Positions 7,061 through 14,104 of a stretch of DNA of 20,382 nucleotides are shown piece by piece. A program made the translations under genes and the position numbers. This DNA comes from DAOTKC01 sp035449045 (GTDB taxonomy: Bacteria > Bacillota > Clostridia > Christensenellales > CAG-917). The notes below the pieces were generated by a model. It did no database searches. It was not told where the DNA came from and saw only the letters and a list, made by a program, of their open reading frames with translations. Within the stretch, counting starts at the first letter, position 1. Every line of letters begins with the position of its first letter. The stretch lies in contig DAOTKC010000028.1 in NCBI GenBank assembly GCA_035449045.1, positions 1 to 20,382 of the forward strand, in the 5' to 3' direction.

Positions 7061-9364
7061 ATGGGGAAAAGTGCGGATAAATATTTAGAGGTTTGGGACT
7101 GGGGCATACGCGAAAACGGATTCCACCGCGAGAAAAACCGCGTTTCGGAATCGCTGTTTTCGCTCGCCAACGAATACTCGGGCGTGCGCGGATTTATGGA
7201 AGAGTGCCCGGCGGGCGCCGACAGCCTGATTGGCTGCTATTTCAACGGAATTTACGAAAACCACAAGAAAATCAACGAAACCGCCTATAAAGGGATTGTC
7301 AAGCGCGGCCACTTTATGGTCAACTCGGTCAACTGGCTCAAGACCAAAGTAATAATCGAGGGCGAGCCGGTTGACGCCACTTTGAATGTTGTATCGGATT
7401 TTTACCGAAATCTCGACTTCAGAACAGGCGTTTATACGCGCGGATATACCGTAAACACAGAAAAAGGCAAGGTCAACTTAAAGCTTTCGAGGTTCCTTTC
7501 GATGGATGAGCCCGCTCGCGCATTTCAAACGGTTGAAATCGGCGCCGACTGCGACATCCACGCCGAAATCATTATGTCGCTCGATTTTAACGTCCTGCAT
7601 TGGGGCAAGGAGTGTTATTTCGAGGGCGCCCAAAGCCGTTTTGGTGATGACGGTTGCGCCATTACCGCCCGCACTCTTTCGACGCGCCAGCGGGTGACTT
7701 CGGCTATGGCGGTCGAAGCCCCCGAAGCCTGCGCCTGTCGGGATTTTTGCGAGGGCAAAGAAGCGGGCAAGGTCTTTTCGCTCGAATTAAAGGCAGGCGA
7801 AACCGCCGTTTTTAAAAAGTTTGTGGTAAATATCGCCGAAAGAACGCCTCAAGGTGATTCGCTGAGCCTAGCGCTAAAGAAGTGCGCCGAGTCTAAGGCC
7901 GAGGGATACGAAAAAGCCGCCGAGAAAGCCGAAAGCTATTGGCGCAAGTTTTGGAGTGAAAGCGACATCGAAATCGAGGGCGACGCCGAAAATCAGCAGG
8001 GAATTAGGTTTTGCATCTTCCAGCTTCAGCAGACTTATCACGGCTTTGACCCTAAAAACAACGTAGGCGCCAAAGGGCTTACGGGCGAGGCCTACAGCGG
8101 CCACGCCTTTTGGGACACCGAAACTTATTGCCTCCCTTATTTCCTTTTCAACAACCCCCGAGCGGCGAAAGATTTGCTCCTCTTTCGCTATCATACCCTC
8201 GAAAACGCCAAAAGGCGGGCGCGCGAGCTCGACTGCAAGGGCGCCTGCTTTCCGATAGCAACGTTGTCGGGCGACGAAGCCTGCGACCTTTGGCAGCACG
8301 CCTCGCTCCAGCTCCAGCCATCCACGGGCGTCGCCTACGGCATATGGCACTATGTTAATGTGACAAAAGATATCGATTTTCTCCGCGACTACGGCCTGGA
8401 AATGCTCATTGAGACAAGCAGGTTTCTTCATTCCCGGGGCGACTACAACGCGGCGGGCAGCGGTTTTGGGTTTTACTGCGTCATGAGCCCCGACGAGTTT
8501 CAAATGATGGTCAACCACAACGCCTACACTAACTTTATGGCAAAAAAGACCTTCCTCTTTACGCTTGAAGCGGCGGCAAAGGTGCGCGAGCGCTACCCCG
8601 CCGAATATGCCGCACTAGTAGAGAGGCTGGATTTTAGCCCAAAGAAAGCAGAGGAAATAAAGCGCGCGGCAGACGCCATGGTGATTTTATACGACGAAAA
8701 AACAAAACTCTTCGAGCAGCACGCCGGCTATTTCGATTTACCGCACATCGAGGTTAAAAACATTCCCGAGACCGATTTTCCCCTCTACTATCATTGGAGC
8801 TACGACCGAATCTATAGAAACGACATGATAAAGCAGCCCGATGTCTTGATGTTCATGCTGCTTTATAACGGCGATTTTACGTTTGAAGAAAAGCTAAGAA
8901 ATTACGAATTTTACGAGCCGCGCACCATTCACGAATCCTCGCTTTCTCCCTCGGTGCACTCCATTCTCGCCGCCGAGCTCGGCAAACTCGGGGAAGCCGT
9001 CGGCTTTTTCGCTTTCGCCACGCGGATGGATTTGGACGACTACAACAAAAACACATCGGAAGGGCTGCACACCACCAGCATCGCAGCGGCCTGGCTCAAC
9101 ATCGTCTACGGCTTCGGCGGCATGCGTAGCGACGGCGAAATCATTTCCTTCAGTCCCACCATCCCCGACATTTGGAAAAGCTACTCCTTCCGCGTGCTTA
9201 TAGGCGGCGGCGCGGTAACGGTCAGAGTGGGCGGCGGCAAGGCGGTGTTCGAACGGCACGGCGGCGAAATCGAAATAAAAGTTTACGGAAAAACCGTTAC
9301 GCTCAAAGACAGACTCGAATTTTCTCTGAACGAGGCAGGTATAAAAAATGAAGAAAAAAAATAA
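7061..9364 (+). CDS. GH65 family glycoside phosphorylase (maltose/kojibiose/nigerose phosphorylase-like)
   Basis: 767 residues, the normal length for GH65. These cytosolic enzymes split an alpha-glucoside with inorganic phosphate and inversion, giving beta-glucose 1-phosphate plus an acceptor. Visible signatures are HAFWDTETYCLP (from His348) in the (alpha/alpha)6 barrel, RYHTLENAKRRA next, then MSPDEFQMMVNHNAYTN with Glu479 as the probable general acid. The phosphate-binding segment HESSLSPSVHS has His624, Ser626 and Ser627. A small beta domain closes the protein. The catalytic region reads PDEFQMMV rather than the PDEYHE(x)V of classical maltose phosphorylases, so the linkage and acceptor should not be assumed to be maltose. 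The ribosome site is weak (AAGGCA). The next gene is beta-phosphoglucomutase, which fits the product. Confidence 0.93.
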   Translation: MGKSADKYLEVWDWGIRENGFHREKNRVSESLFSLANEYSGVRGFMEECPAGADSLIGCYFNGIYENHKKINETAYKGIVKRGHFMVNSVNWLKTKVIIEGEPVDATLNVVSDFYRNLDFRTGVYTRGYTVNTEKGKVNLKLSRFLSMDEPARAFQTVEIGADCDIHAEIIMSLDFNVLHWGKECYFEGAQSRFGDDGCAITARTLSTRQRVTSAMAVEAPEACACRDFCEGKEAGKVFSLELKAGETAVFKKFVVNIAERTPQGDSLSLALKKCAESKAEGYEKAAEKAESYWRKFWSESDIEIEGDAENQQGIRFCIFQLQQTYHGFDPKNNVGAKGLTGEAYSGHAFWDTETYCLPYFLFNNPRAAKDLLLFRYHTLENAKRRARELDCKGACFPIATLSGDEACDLWQHASLQLQPSTGVAYGIWHYVNVTKDIDFLRDYGLEMLIETSRFLHSRGDYNAAGSGFGFYCVMSPDEFQMMVNHNAYTNFMAKKTFLFTLEAAAKVRERYPAEYAALVERLDFSPKKAEEIKRAADAMVILYDEKTKLFEQHAGYFDLPHIEVKNIPETDFPLYYHWSYDRIYRNDMIKQPDVLMFMLLYNGDFTFEEKLRNYEFYEPRTIHESSLSPSVHSILAAELGKLGEAVGFFAFATRMDLDDYNKNTSEGLHTTSIAAAWLNIVYGFGGMRSDGEIISFSPTIPDIWKSYSFRVLIGGGAVTVRVGGGKAVFERHGGEIEIKVYGKTVTLKDRLEFSLNEAGIKNEEKK

Positions 9365-9394
9365 AAAAAATCAGCGCAAAGAAAGGTAAAAAAC

Positions 9395-10042
9395 TTGGCT
9401 AAATTTAAAGCGGTAATATTCGACCTCGACGGCGTTTTGGTCCACACCGACAGATTTCACTATTTTGCATGGAAAGCGACGGCGGACGAGCTCGGCGCAT
9501 ATTTTGACGAAACCATAAATATGCGCCTTCGCGGCGTGAGCCGAATGGAAAGCTTGGAAATTATATTGGAGCGTTACGCAGGCCCGACTCTGTCAAACGC
9601 CGAAAAGCTTGCGCTCGCCGAGAAAAAAAACAGTTTATTTCGAAGCTATCTCGAAACCATGACGCCCAAAGACGTTGAGCCTAAAGTGCCGGACGTGCTG
9701 AAAAAGCTCAAAGCGGCTAAGCTCCTGCTTGCCGTCGGCTCTTCGAGCAAAAACGCCCGATTCATTATTGAAAAGATCGGCCTATTAAGTTATTTCGACG
9801 CCGTATCGGACGGTAATAACATAAAAAACTCCAAACCCGATCCCGAAGTGTTTTTGAAGGCGGCGGAATTTCTCGAGGTGTCCCCCAAAAATTCGCTTGT
9901 CGTCGAAGACGCCGTTTCGGGCATCGAGGCGGCAATCCGCGGCGGCTTTTTCGCCGCCGCGACAGGCGACGCCAAAAACCATCGGCGCGCGCATTTTTTG
10001 TTTGATGATTTTGACGAGTTGCTGAGCTATATTATTTGTTAA
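9395..10042 (+). CDS. pgmB: Beta-phosphoglucomutase (HAD superfamily)
   Basis: 215 residues, the usual length, starting at TTG 9395 with AAAGGT upstream. It converts beta-glucose 1-phosphate to glucose 6-phosphate. The HAD motifs are complete: FDLDGVL with nucleophile Asp10 and acid/base Asp12, GSSSKNA (Ser116-118), SKPDPEVF (Lys147) and EDAVSGIEAA (Glu171, Asp172 for magnesium). The cap-domain segment RGVSRMESLEII with Arg50 is the mark that separates beta-phosphoglucomutases from other HAD phosphatases. The gene lies 30 bases after the GH65 gene, so the two form the standard phosphorylase-mutase pair and link the imported sugar to glycolysis. Confidence 0.93.
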   Translation: MAKFKAVIFDLDGVLVHTDRFHYFAWKATADELGAYFDETINMRLRGVSRMESLEIILERYAGPTLSNAEKLALAEKKNSLFRSYLETMTPKDVEPKVPDVLKKLKAAKLLLAVGSSSKNARFIIEKIGLLSYFDAVSDGNNIKNSKPDPEVFLKAAEFLEVSPKNSLVVEDAVSGIEAAIRGGFFAAATGDAKNHRRAHFLFDDFDELLSYIIC

Positions 10043-10079
10043 ATTAGCCTTAAGAAAAACCGAATAATTTTAAGCATAA

Positions 10080-10104
10080 AAAAATCTCCGTTTCGGAGAT
10101 TTTT
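10080..10104. terminator. Bidirectional terminator between pgmB and the CPBP gene
   Basis: AAAATCTCCG (10081-10090) pairs with CGGAGATTTT (10094-10103) across a TTT loop. A and T runs flank it on both sides, so it can stop transcription from either of the convergent genes. It marks the end of the sugar locus. Confidence 0.85.
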
Positions 10105-10129
10105 CTGCGGTGTAATTTTACGAATCCGC

Positions 10130-11023
10130 TTAAGAATTCGTTTCCTCTTCGATGATTACGGTTTCTTCGGCCGGCGTTTCTTTGACGGCTTTAAAGCCGC
10201 GTCCTCCCATAGTCTTGGAAAAGACGGCGATTACAACCGCCGCCGCCACTATGACGGCGACCGATACCGCCGATTTCAAAACGTCGTCGCCGTAACTGCC
10301 AAACGAGAAAGAGGGCGAAAGTATGCTGCTCATGGTGATGGTGAAATGGTAGATGACCATGGCAAGGAGGTTGCCGCCGGTCTTCTTGTAAATATAAGTC
10401 ATAATGACGCTGTGCGCCATCAAGTTGATGGGCCCGAGAAGTAAAAACAGAGGCAAGAACCACCAGCCGTAGGCGCTGTAGGCAATATAGTCGGCGGGCA
10501 GGTGCCACATTCCCCAAATGAAGCCTAAAATTAAGCTCACCACAAGCGGAGAACGCTTTCCGAGCATTTTGGGGAGGACGAATCCGCGCCAGCCGAACTC
10601 CTCGCCAAAACTTGAAAAGAGCGGCCACGCTATCCCCATAACCAGCATCATCGGCGTGAAGTTGTAGGTGACCTCGCGGCCGGACAGCGCGTGAATGAGC
10701 GCCTGCACGACGGTCAACGCAGGGACGAGAAATAATGAGAACAGAATCCATTGCCATCTGAAAGGCTTTTTAAGCCCGGCAAACAGTTCGTTCGGCCCGT
10801 TTTTGTCTAGGATGCGGGATACGACGAAGCCGGCAATGCTGGGGCCCAGCCCACCGAGAAGGGCGAGCGCGAAAAACGCCGGAGGAATGTCGCCTGCCAA
10901 AAATGCGCCGGGAGGCGTGGAGAAAATCAGGCTAAGCCACCATAACCAAGACCAAAGAAAGGCCAAAATATAAAAGGTGAGCAAATTGTGACGTGTTATC
11001 CAGTTTTTCAAAGTGGTTTTCAT
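10130..11023 (-). CDS. CPBP family intramembrane glutamic protease
   Basis: 297 residues with several hydrophobic helices. GAGGAA precedes the ATG. The family signatures are EEFGWRGF with Glu141, Glu142 and Arg146, then FIWGMWHLP with His174, then IYHF with His226. These fit the conserved motifs of the CAAX-processing/bacteriocin-protection (CPBP, formerly Abi) family, which are membrane-embedded glutamic proteases. Many are lone genes in Bacillota, and substrates are generally unknown. The protein ends in an acidic cytoplasmic-type tail (EEETNS). It is convergent with the sugar genes and shows no functional link to them. A role in peptide maturation or immunity is possible from the family but nothing here tests it. 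Confidence 0.88.
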   Translation of the reverse strand: MKTTLKNWITRHNLLTFYILAFLWSWLWWLSLIFSTPPGAFLAGDIPPAFFALALLGGLGPSIAGFVVSRILDKNGPNELFAGLKKPFRWQWILFSLFLVPALTVVQALIHALSGREVTYNFTPMMLVMGIAWPLFSSFGEEFGWRGFVLPKMLGKRSPLVVSLILGFIWGMWHLPADYIAYSAYGWWFLPLFLLLGPINLMAHSVIMTYIYKKTGGNLLAMVIYHFTITMSSILSPSFSFGSYGDDVLKSAVSVAVIVAAAVVIAVFSKTMGGRGFKAVKETPAEETVIIEEETNS

Positions 11024-11174
11024 AAGTTCCTCGCTTCACCGATATTATGCGCTATTTTTGGCAAGTAATTACAATTTGATTATTTGGTTTTATACGGGAT
11101 TAACTGATTGAAAGGCTATCCTTACAAGGAGTGAATGGCTTGGTGTAGGATTGCAACATACAATTTAATATAAT

Positions 11175-11203
11175 AAACGGCAGAACAGGATGTTCTGCCG
11201 TTT
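11175..11203 (-). terminator. Strong hairpin just after the tRNA-Leu
   Basis: A perfect 13-bp stem, AAACGGCAGAACA pairing with TGTTCTGCCGTTT, closes a 3-base loop (11188-11190). It begins 9 bases past the encoded CCA on the - strand. The T tract after it is interrupted (TTTATTATATT), so termination or 3'-end protection of the tRNA precursor are both possible. Confidence 0.7.
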
Positions 11204-11212
11204 AAATTATTA

Positions 11213-11298
11213 TGGTGCCGGTGGTCGGACTCGAACCGACACGGGGTTGCCCCCACAGGATTTTGAGTCCAGCGCGTCTGCCATTTCACCACACCGGC
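11213..11298 (-). tRNA. tRNA-Leu, anticodon CAA
   Basis: An 86-base class II tRNA with the CCA end encoded (TGG at 11213-11215 on the + strand). The acceptor arms GCCGGTG and CACCGGC pair perfectly, and the discriminator is A as expected for leucine. The T arm holds GTTCGAGTC, and a long variable arm (GTGGGGGCAACCCCGT) confirms the leucine class. The anticodon loop is CTCAAAA, reading UUG codons. The anticodon stem CTGGA/TCCTG has one T-T mismatch at positions 28 and 42, a small oddity. Confidence 0.95.
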
Positions 11299-11310
11299 AC
11301 GGCGTAGTAA

Positions 11311-11339
11311 AGAATAGCACAACGGCGGCCGATTGGCAA
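11311..11339 (-). promoter_or_regulatory. Promoter of tRNA-Leu
   Basis: On the - strand TTGCCA (-35, + positions 11334-11339) and TATTCT (-10, 11311-11316) are separated by 17 bases. The -10 box ends 12 bases before the mature tRNA, leaving a very short leader. It lies in the short gap after the M29 aminopeptidase gene. Confidence 0.6.
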
Positions 11340-11361
11340 GCAAAATAAAATGGAAAACTCC

Positions 11362-12594
11362 CTATATAGCGAAGTTTCCGTCCTTGAATATGACCGTCTT
11401 TTCCCCTTCGGCGTCTATGCCTATGATGGAGAGGTCTTCCGTTCCCACCATGAAGTCGACGTGCTCCAAGCTATCGTTCAAGCCGAGCTCGGCGAGCTCC
11501 GCCTCCGTCATCTTCTCGCTGCCCTCAATACAGGGATAAGCCTTACCGAGCGCGAAGTGGCAGCTGGCGTTTTCGTCAAAAAGGGTGTTGTAGAACAGCG
11601 TCTTGAGGTTTTGAATGGGAGAGTCGTATTGAACCAGCGCGACCTCGCCCAAATATTTAGCGCCTTCGTCGGTGTCCAAGAGCGCCTTCAAGACGTCGTA
11701 GCCCGTCTCGGCGAAGAAGTCGACGACTTTGCCGTTTTCAAAAGTGAATCCGAATTTATCGATGCGGTTGCCGTTGTGAAAGAGCGGCATGCTGGCGACC
11801 ACTTTGCCGTTCGCCGTTTTTCTGTCGGGCGCGGTGAAAACTTCCTCGGTGGGCATATTGGCGGAAAACTCGACGCCGCCGCGGCTCTTTTCCAGCCCGC
11901 CCGAGAAAAAGTAACCTTGGGGCAGTCCTATCGAAAAATCGGTGCCTAAGGAATTTTTATATCTAAGCGTCTTAAACTGCTTTTTAGTCAAGATGTCGCA
12001 GATTTTGTTGAGCCGCGCCTGATGCTTTTTCCATGCCTTGACACTGTCGGAAACGTCGAGGCGCATCGTCTTGAAAATAAGCTCCCAAAGCTTGTCGACC
12101 GCCTCTTTCTCTGTAAGGTTGGGGCTGATTTTCTTGGCCCAGACCGTGTTGGGATAGGCCACTAAGCACCATCTGATTTCGTTGGACATCGAGGCGTCAT
12201 AAAAGCGCTTGAAAGCTATGCTGTTCGCCTTGGATATAGCGGCGGGCTTTTCGGCGGCAATCCCTTTGAAAATCTCGGGGTCGTCGGATACGATGGCGAT
12301 ATAGGCCGCCTTTCTGTCGACGATATGGTCGCGCGATTTTATGAGCCAGTCGGGGATGTCGGTGAGGGTGGCAATCTCCTCGTTTTCGGCGCGCATACGC
12401 TTGAAAAGCTGGTCACGCCAAAGTATATCGACGCACTTGGCGCCGCCGCGGTAACCCGCCTCGGCAAGCATGCGCGCGAACACCGCCGTCTCGACGTCGG
12501 CGTTTATGACAAGTTCCTCTTTGTCTTGCAGGTTGACGCCGACTTTAATCACGAGCTCGGCGTATTTTTTGAGCATTTCGTTAAGATTTTCCAT
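11362..12594 (-). CDS. M29 family metallo-aminopeptidase (AmpS/PepS/AmpT type)
   Basis: 410 residues, the standard length. A very good ribosome site (GGAGGAG) precedes the ATG. M29 enzymes are cytosolic aminopeptidases with two metal ions. The metal-binding set known from this family can be placed: Glu250 in PTEEVFTAPD, Glu317 in LGEVAL, His346 and Tyr353 in HFALGKAYP, and His378 and Asp380 in LEHVDFMVG. The spacing is close to that of the thermophilic AmpT enzymes. The gene lies 89 bases after the HIT gene on the same strand, and no terminator is seen between them. The role is probably general peptide turnover; substrate preference cannot be read from sequence. Confidence 0.92.
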   Translation of the reverse strand: MENLNEMLKKYAELVIKVGVNLQDKEELVINADVETAVFARMLAEAGYRGGAKCVDILWRDQLFKRMRAENEEIATLTDIPDWLIKSRDHIVDRKAAYIAIVSDDPEIFKGIAAEKPAAISKANSIAFKRFYDASMSNEIRWCLVAYPNTVWAKKISPNLTEKEAVDKLWELIFKTMRLDVSDSVKAWKKHQARLNKICDILTKKQFKTLRYKNSLGTDFSIGLPQGYFFSGGLEKSRGGVEFSANMPTEEVFTAPDRKTANGKVVASMPLFHNGNRIDKFGFTFENGKVVDFFAETGYDVLKALLDTDEGAKYLGEVALVQYDSPIQNLKTLFYNTLFDENASCHFALGKAYPCIEGSEKMTEAELAELGLNDSLEHVDFMVGTEDLSIIGIDAEGEKTVIFKDGNFAI

Positions 12595-12683
12595 TTTCTC
12601 CTCCGCACCAAAAAGGCGGGCTAAGGTTTTTTACCTATATTTTCTCTTTGTTTGAAATTATTATTGAACTGATTTTGTTTAAC

Positions 12684-13025
12684 TTATGCCATGGTTTCGC
12701 TGAGCGGCTCGCCGCCTAAAACGTGGATGTGAAGGTGCATGACGCTCTGGCGCGCGTCGGCTCCGCAGTTGCTGACGATGCGGTAGCCCCCTTTAAGCCC
12801 CAGTTTTTCGGCAATGCACGAAAGTGTTAAGAGACATTTGCCGAGTGTTTCCGCACGTCTTTCGTCAAGCGCCGAAAGATTTTTGTAGTGCTCTTTGACT
12901 ATCAAAAGAAGATGAACGGGAGCTTGAGGCGAGATATCTTTAATGATAATCATATTCTCGTCCTCATAGAGTTTGGGCGCGGGAATTGCGCCGTCTATGA
13001 TTTTACAAAAAATGCAATCGCTCAT
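12684..13025 (-). CDS. HIT (histidine triad) family nucleotide hydrolase, HinT-like
   Basis: 113 residues. The triad reads HLHIHVLGG with His97, His99 (the expected nucleophile) and His101. The N-terminus SDCIFCKII carries Cys4 and Cys7, the metal-binding pair common in HinT-type proteins. The middle segment LLLIVKEHYKNL corresponds to the usual 'H.LVIPK.H...L'. In this copy the first His is Val37-His38 followed by LLLIVKEH, so the substrate pocket looks intact. HinT enzymes hydrolyse purine nucleoside phosphoramidates and acyl-adenylates. A GAGG site precedes the ATG. The gene sits between acpP and the aminopeptidase gene on one strand. Confidence 0.93.
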   Translation of the reverse strand: MSDCIFCKIIDGAIPAPKLYEDENMIIIKDISPQAPVHLLLIVKEHYKNLSALDERRAETLGKCLLTLSCIAEKLGLKGGYRIVSNCGADARQSVMHLHIHVLGGEPLSETMA

Positions 13026-13076
13026 GTTTACCGCCTCAAATCGGGGCGCGCGGCTAAAAGGCTTCGCGCTGCAACC

Positions 13077-13307
13077 TTATTTAACGTTCGCTTCGATATA
13101 TTTGACGACGTCGCCGACCGTCTTCATGCCGCGGACGGCGTCGTCCTCCACCGCTATATTCCATGCGGCCTCGATAGAAATCAGCATTTCGACGACATCG
13201 AGCGAATCGGCGCCTATTTCTTTGACGAGATCGCTCGCAAGGGTAACTTTATCTTCCGAAATTCCGAACTGCTCGGATATTATTTTTCTCAACTTTTCAA
13301 AAACCAT
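13077..13307 (-). CDS. acpP: Acyl carrier protein
   Basis: 76 residues, acidic, with AAGGAG six bases before the ATG. The phosphopantetheine site is ADSLDVVEM with Ser35. The fold-typical segments are LVKEIGADSLD before helix II and MKTVGDVVKYIE at the end. It carries the growing acyl chain in fatty acid synthesis. No fab, plsX or rnc gene is near, which are its common neighbours, so this copy is either the housekeeping ACP moved apart or a second ACP. Its near-consensus promoter suggests high expression, as expected for the main ACP. Confidence 0.93.
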   Translation of the reverse strand: MVFEKLRKIISEQFGISEDKVTLASDLVKEIGADSLDVVEMLISIEAAWNIAVEDDAVRGMKTVGDVVKYIEANVK

Positions 13308-13341
13308 TTGTCGACTCCTTTTATTTTTTGTTGACCTAACA

Positions 13342-13370
13342 ATTATAAACCGTCATAAAAAAAAAGTCAA
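13342..13370 (-). promoter_or_regulatory. Sigma-A promoter of acpP
   Basis: On the - strand TTGACT (-35, + positions 13365-13370) and TATAAT (-10, 13342-13347) are exactly 17 bases apart. The spacer contains a long T run. The -10 box is the consensus. It lies 35 bases upstream of the acpP start and is divergent from the HU promoter. Confidence 0.85.
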
Positions 13371-13461
13371 AGACAGCTTATATATTTAGTCTTTCGATTG
13401 GTTTTTATTTATTTTGGGTATGGATAGTTTTATTTAAAAAATGTCAATAATAAAAAAAGAG

Positions 13462-13490
13462 TTGAAAATTGAATTCAGGCGTGTTATATT
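13462..13490 (+). promoter_or_regulatory. Sigma-A promoter of the HU gene
   Basis: TTGAAA (13462-13467) and TATATT (13485-13490) are 17 bases apart, 29 bases before the HU start codon. Both boxes differ from consensus at one position. The ribosome site AAAGGAGG (13505-13512) follows. Confidence 0.85.
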
Positions 13491-13518
13491 ACTTATATCA
13501 AAATAAAGGAGGCAATTT

Positions 13519-13791
13519 ATGAACAAAGGAGAATTGATAAAGGCGGTCGCCGACAAATCCGGCCTCGCCGCAAAGGACGTAAGTCGGGTTTTTGCAGCCG
13601 CTGAGGAAGCGATAGTCGAGGCTTTGAAGGCCGGCGACAAGGTTACGCTTGTCGGATTCGGAACTTTTGAAGTCAAAACTAAGGCCGCAAGAATAGGCGT
13701 CAATCCTGCTACCGGCGCTAAGGTGACTATCCCCGCTTCCAAGAATCCTTCCTTGAAATTCGGAAAAGCTTTCAAAAATATATTCAACTAA
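13519..13791 (+). CDS. hup: HU family DNA-binding protein
   Basis: 90 residues, the standard length, preceded by AAAGGAGG at 13505-13512. It starts MNKGELIKAVADKSGL, the classic HU N-terminus, and carries LVGFGTFEVK before the DNA-binding arm. The arm segment includes GVNPATGAKVTIPASK with the proline that intercalates into DNA. The C-terminus FKFGKAFKN of typical HU appears here as LKFGKAFKNIFN. HU is an abundant nucleoid protein that bends DNA. It stands as a single-gene unit with its own promoter and terminator. Confidence 0.97.
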   Translation: MNKGELIKAVADKSGLAAKDVSRVFAAAEEAIVEALKAGDKVTLVGFGTFEVKTKAARIGVNPATGAKVTIPASKNPSLKFGKAFKNIFN

Positions 13792-13817
13792 TCCAGAGTT
13801 TTAAAAAAAGCAGGATT

Positions 13818-13849
13818 TAGCGGCCGAGTTTCGGCCGCTATATTTTTTT
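13818..13849 (+). terminator. Terminator after the HU gene
   Basis: TAGCGGCCGA (13818-13827) pairs with TCGGCCGCTA (13831-13840) across a GTT loop, then TATTTTTTT. This is a strong rho-independent terminator and isolates HU from the methionine genes. Confidence 0.92.
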
Positions 13850-14104
13850 ACTCCAAAAACGAAGCTTCTTCTCAAAAAAATATTATCCTTAATGAATTAA
13901 TAAGCATTACTTCTTGGATTAACGAGCATTACATAATTTCGAAAAAAACCGAAATTCGTCTATCGGTTTAAAATATTCTTTTCGGTTTTTTCTGAAAAAA
14001 TATTCGGAAAATTTGCGTGTATGCCCCTATTTTTTAAAAAATGGTTCAAATTAATGGATAAATAAAAAAAAACTGTTACAATCATATTAAACTTAGGATT
14101 AAAA
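13850..14104. promoter_or_regulatory. AT-rich control region upstream of metF with tandem and inverted repeats
   Basis: No gene is seen here. Two direct copies (13894-13910 GAATTAATAAGCATTAC and 13916-13932 GGATTAACGAGCATTAC) match at 14 of 17 positions with a 22-base step. Farther down, AAAAAACCGAAA (13943-13954) can pair perfectly with TTTCGGTTTTTT (13980-13991). A shorter pairing AAACCGA (13946-13952) with TCGGTTT (13963-13969) competes with it. TACAAT (14077-14082) is a possible -10 box without a good -35, and TAGGA sits just before the metF ATG. I recognise no SAM (S-box), T-box or cobalamin riboswitch core. The region probably regulates the methionine genes. Confidence 0.45.

Noticed and set aside
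11134..11172. A 12-codon reading frame on the + strand after AAGGAG, followed by a strong hairpin, resembling a leader peptide
   Set aside because: No gene on the + strand follows for it to control; the hairpin is better explained as the 3' end signal of the tRNA-Leu on the - strand.
13850..14104. SAM, T-box or cobalamin riboswitch before the methionine genes
   Set aside because: I looked for the conserved cores of these leaders and found none; the region is too AT-rich and has only simple repeats.
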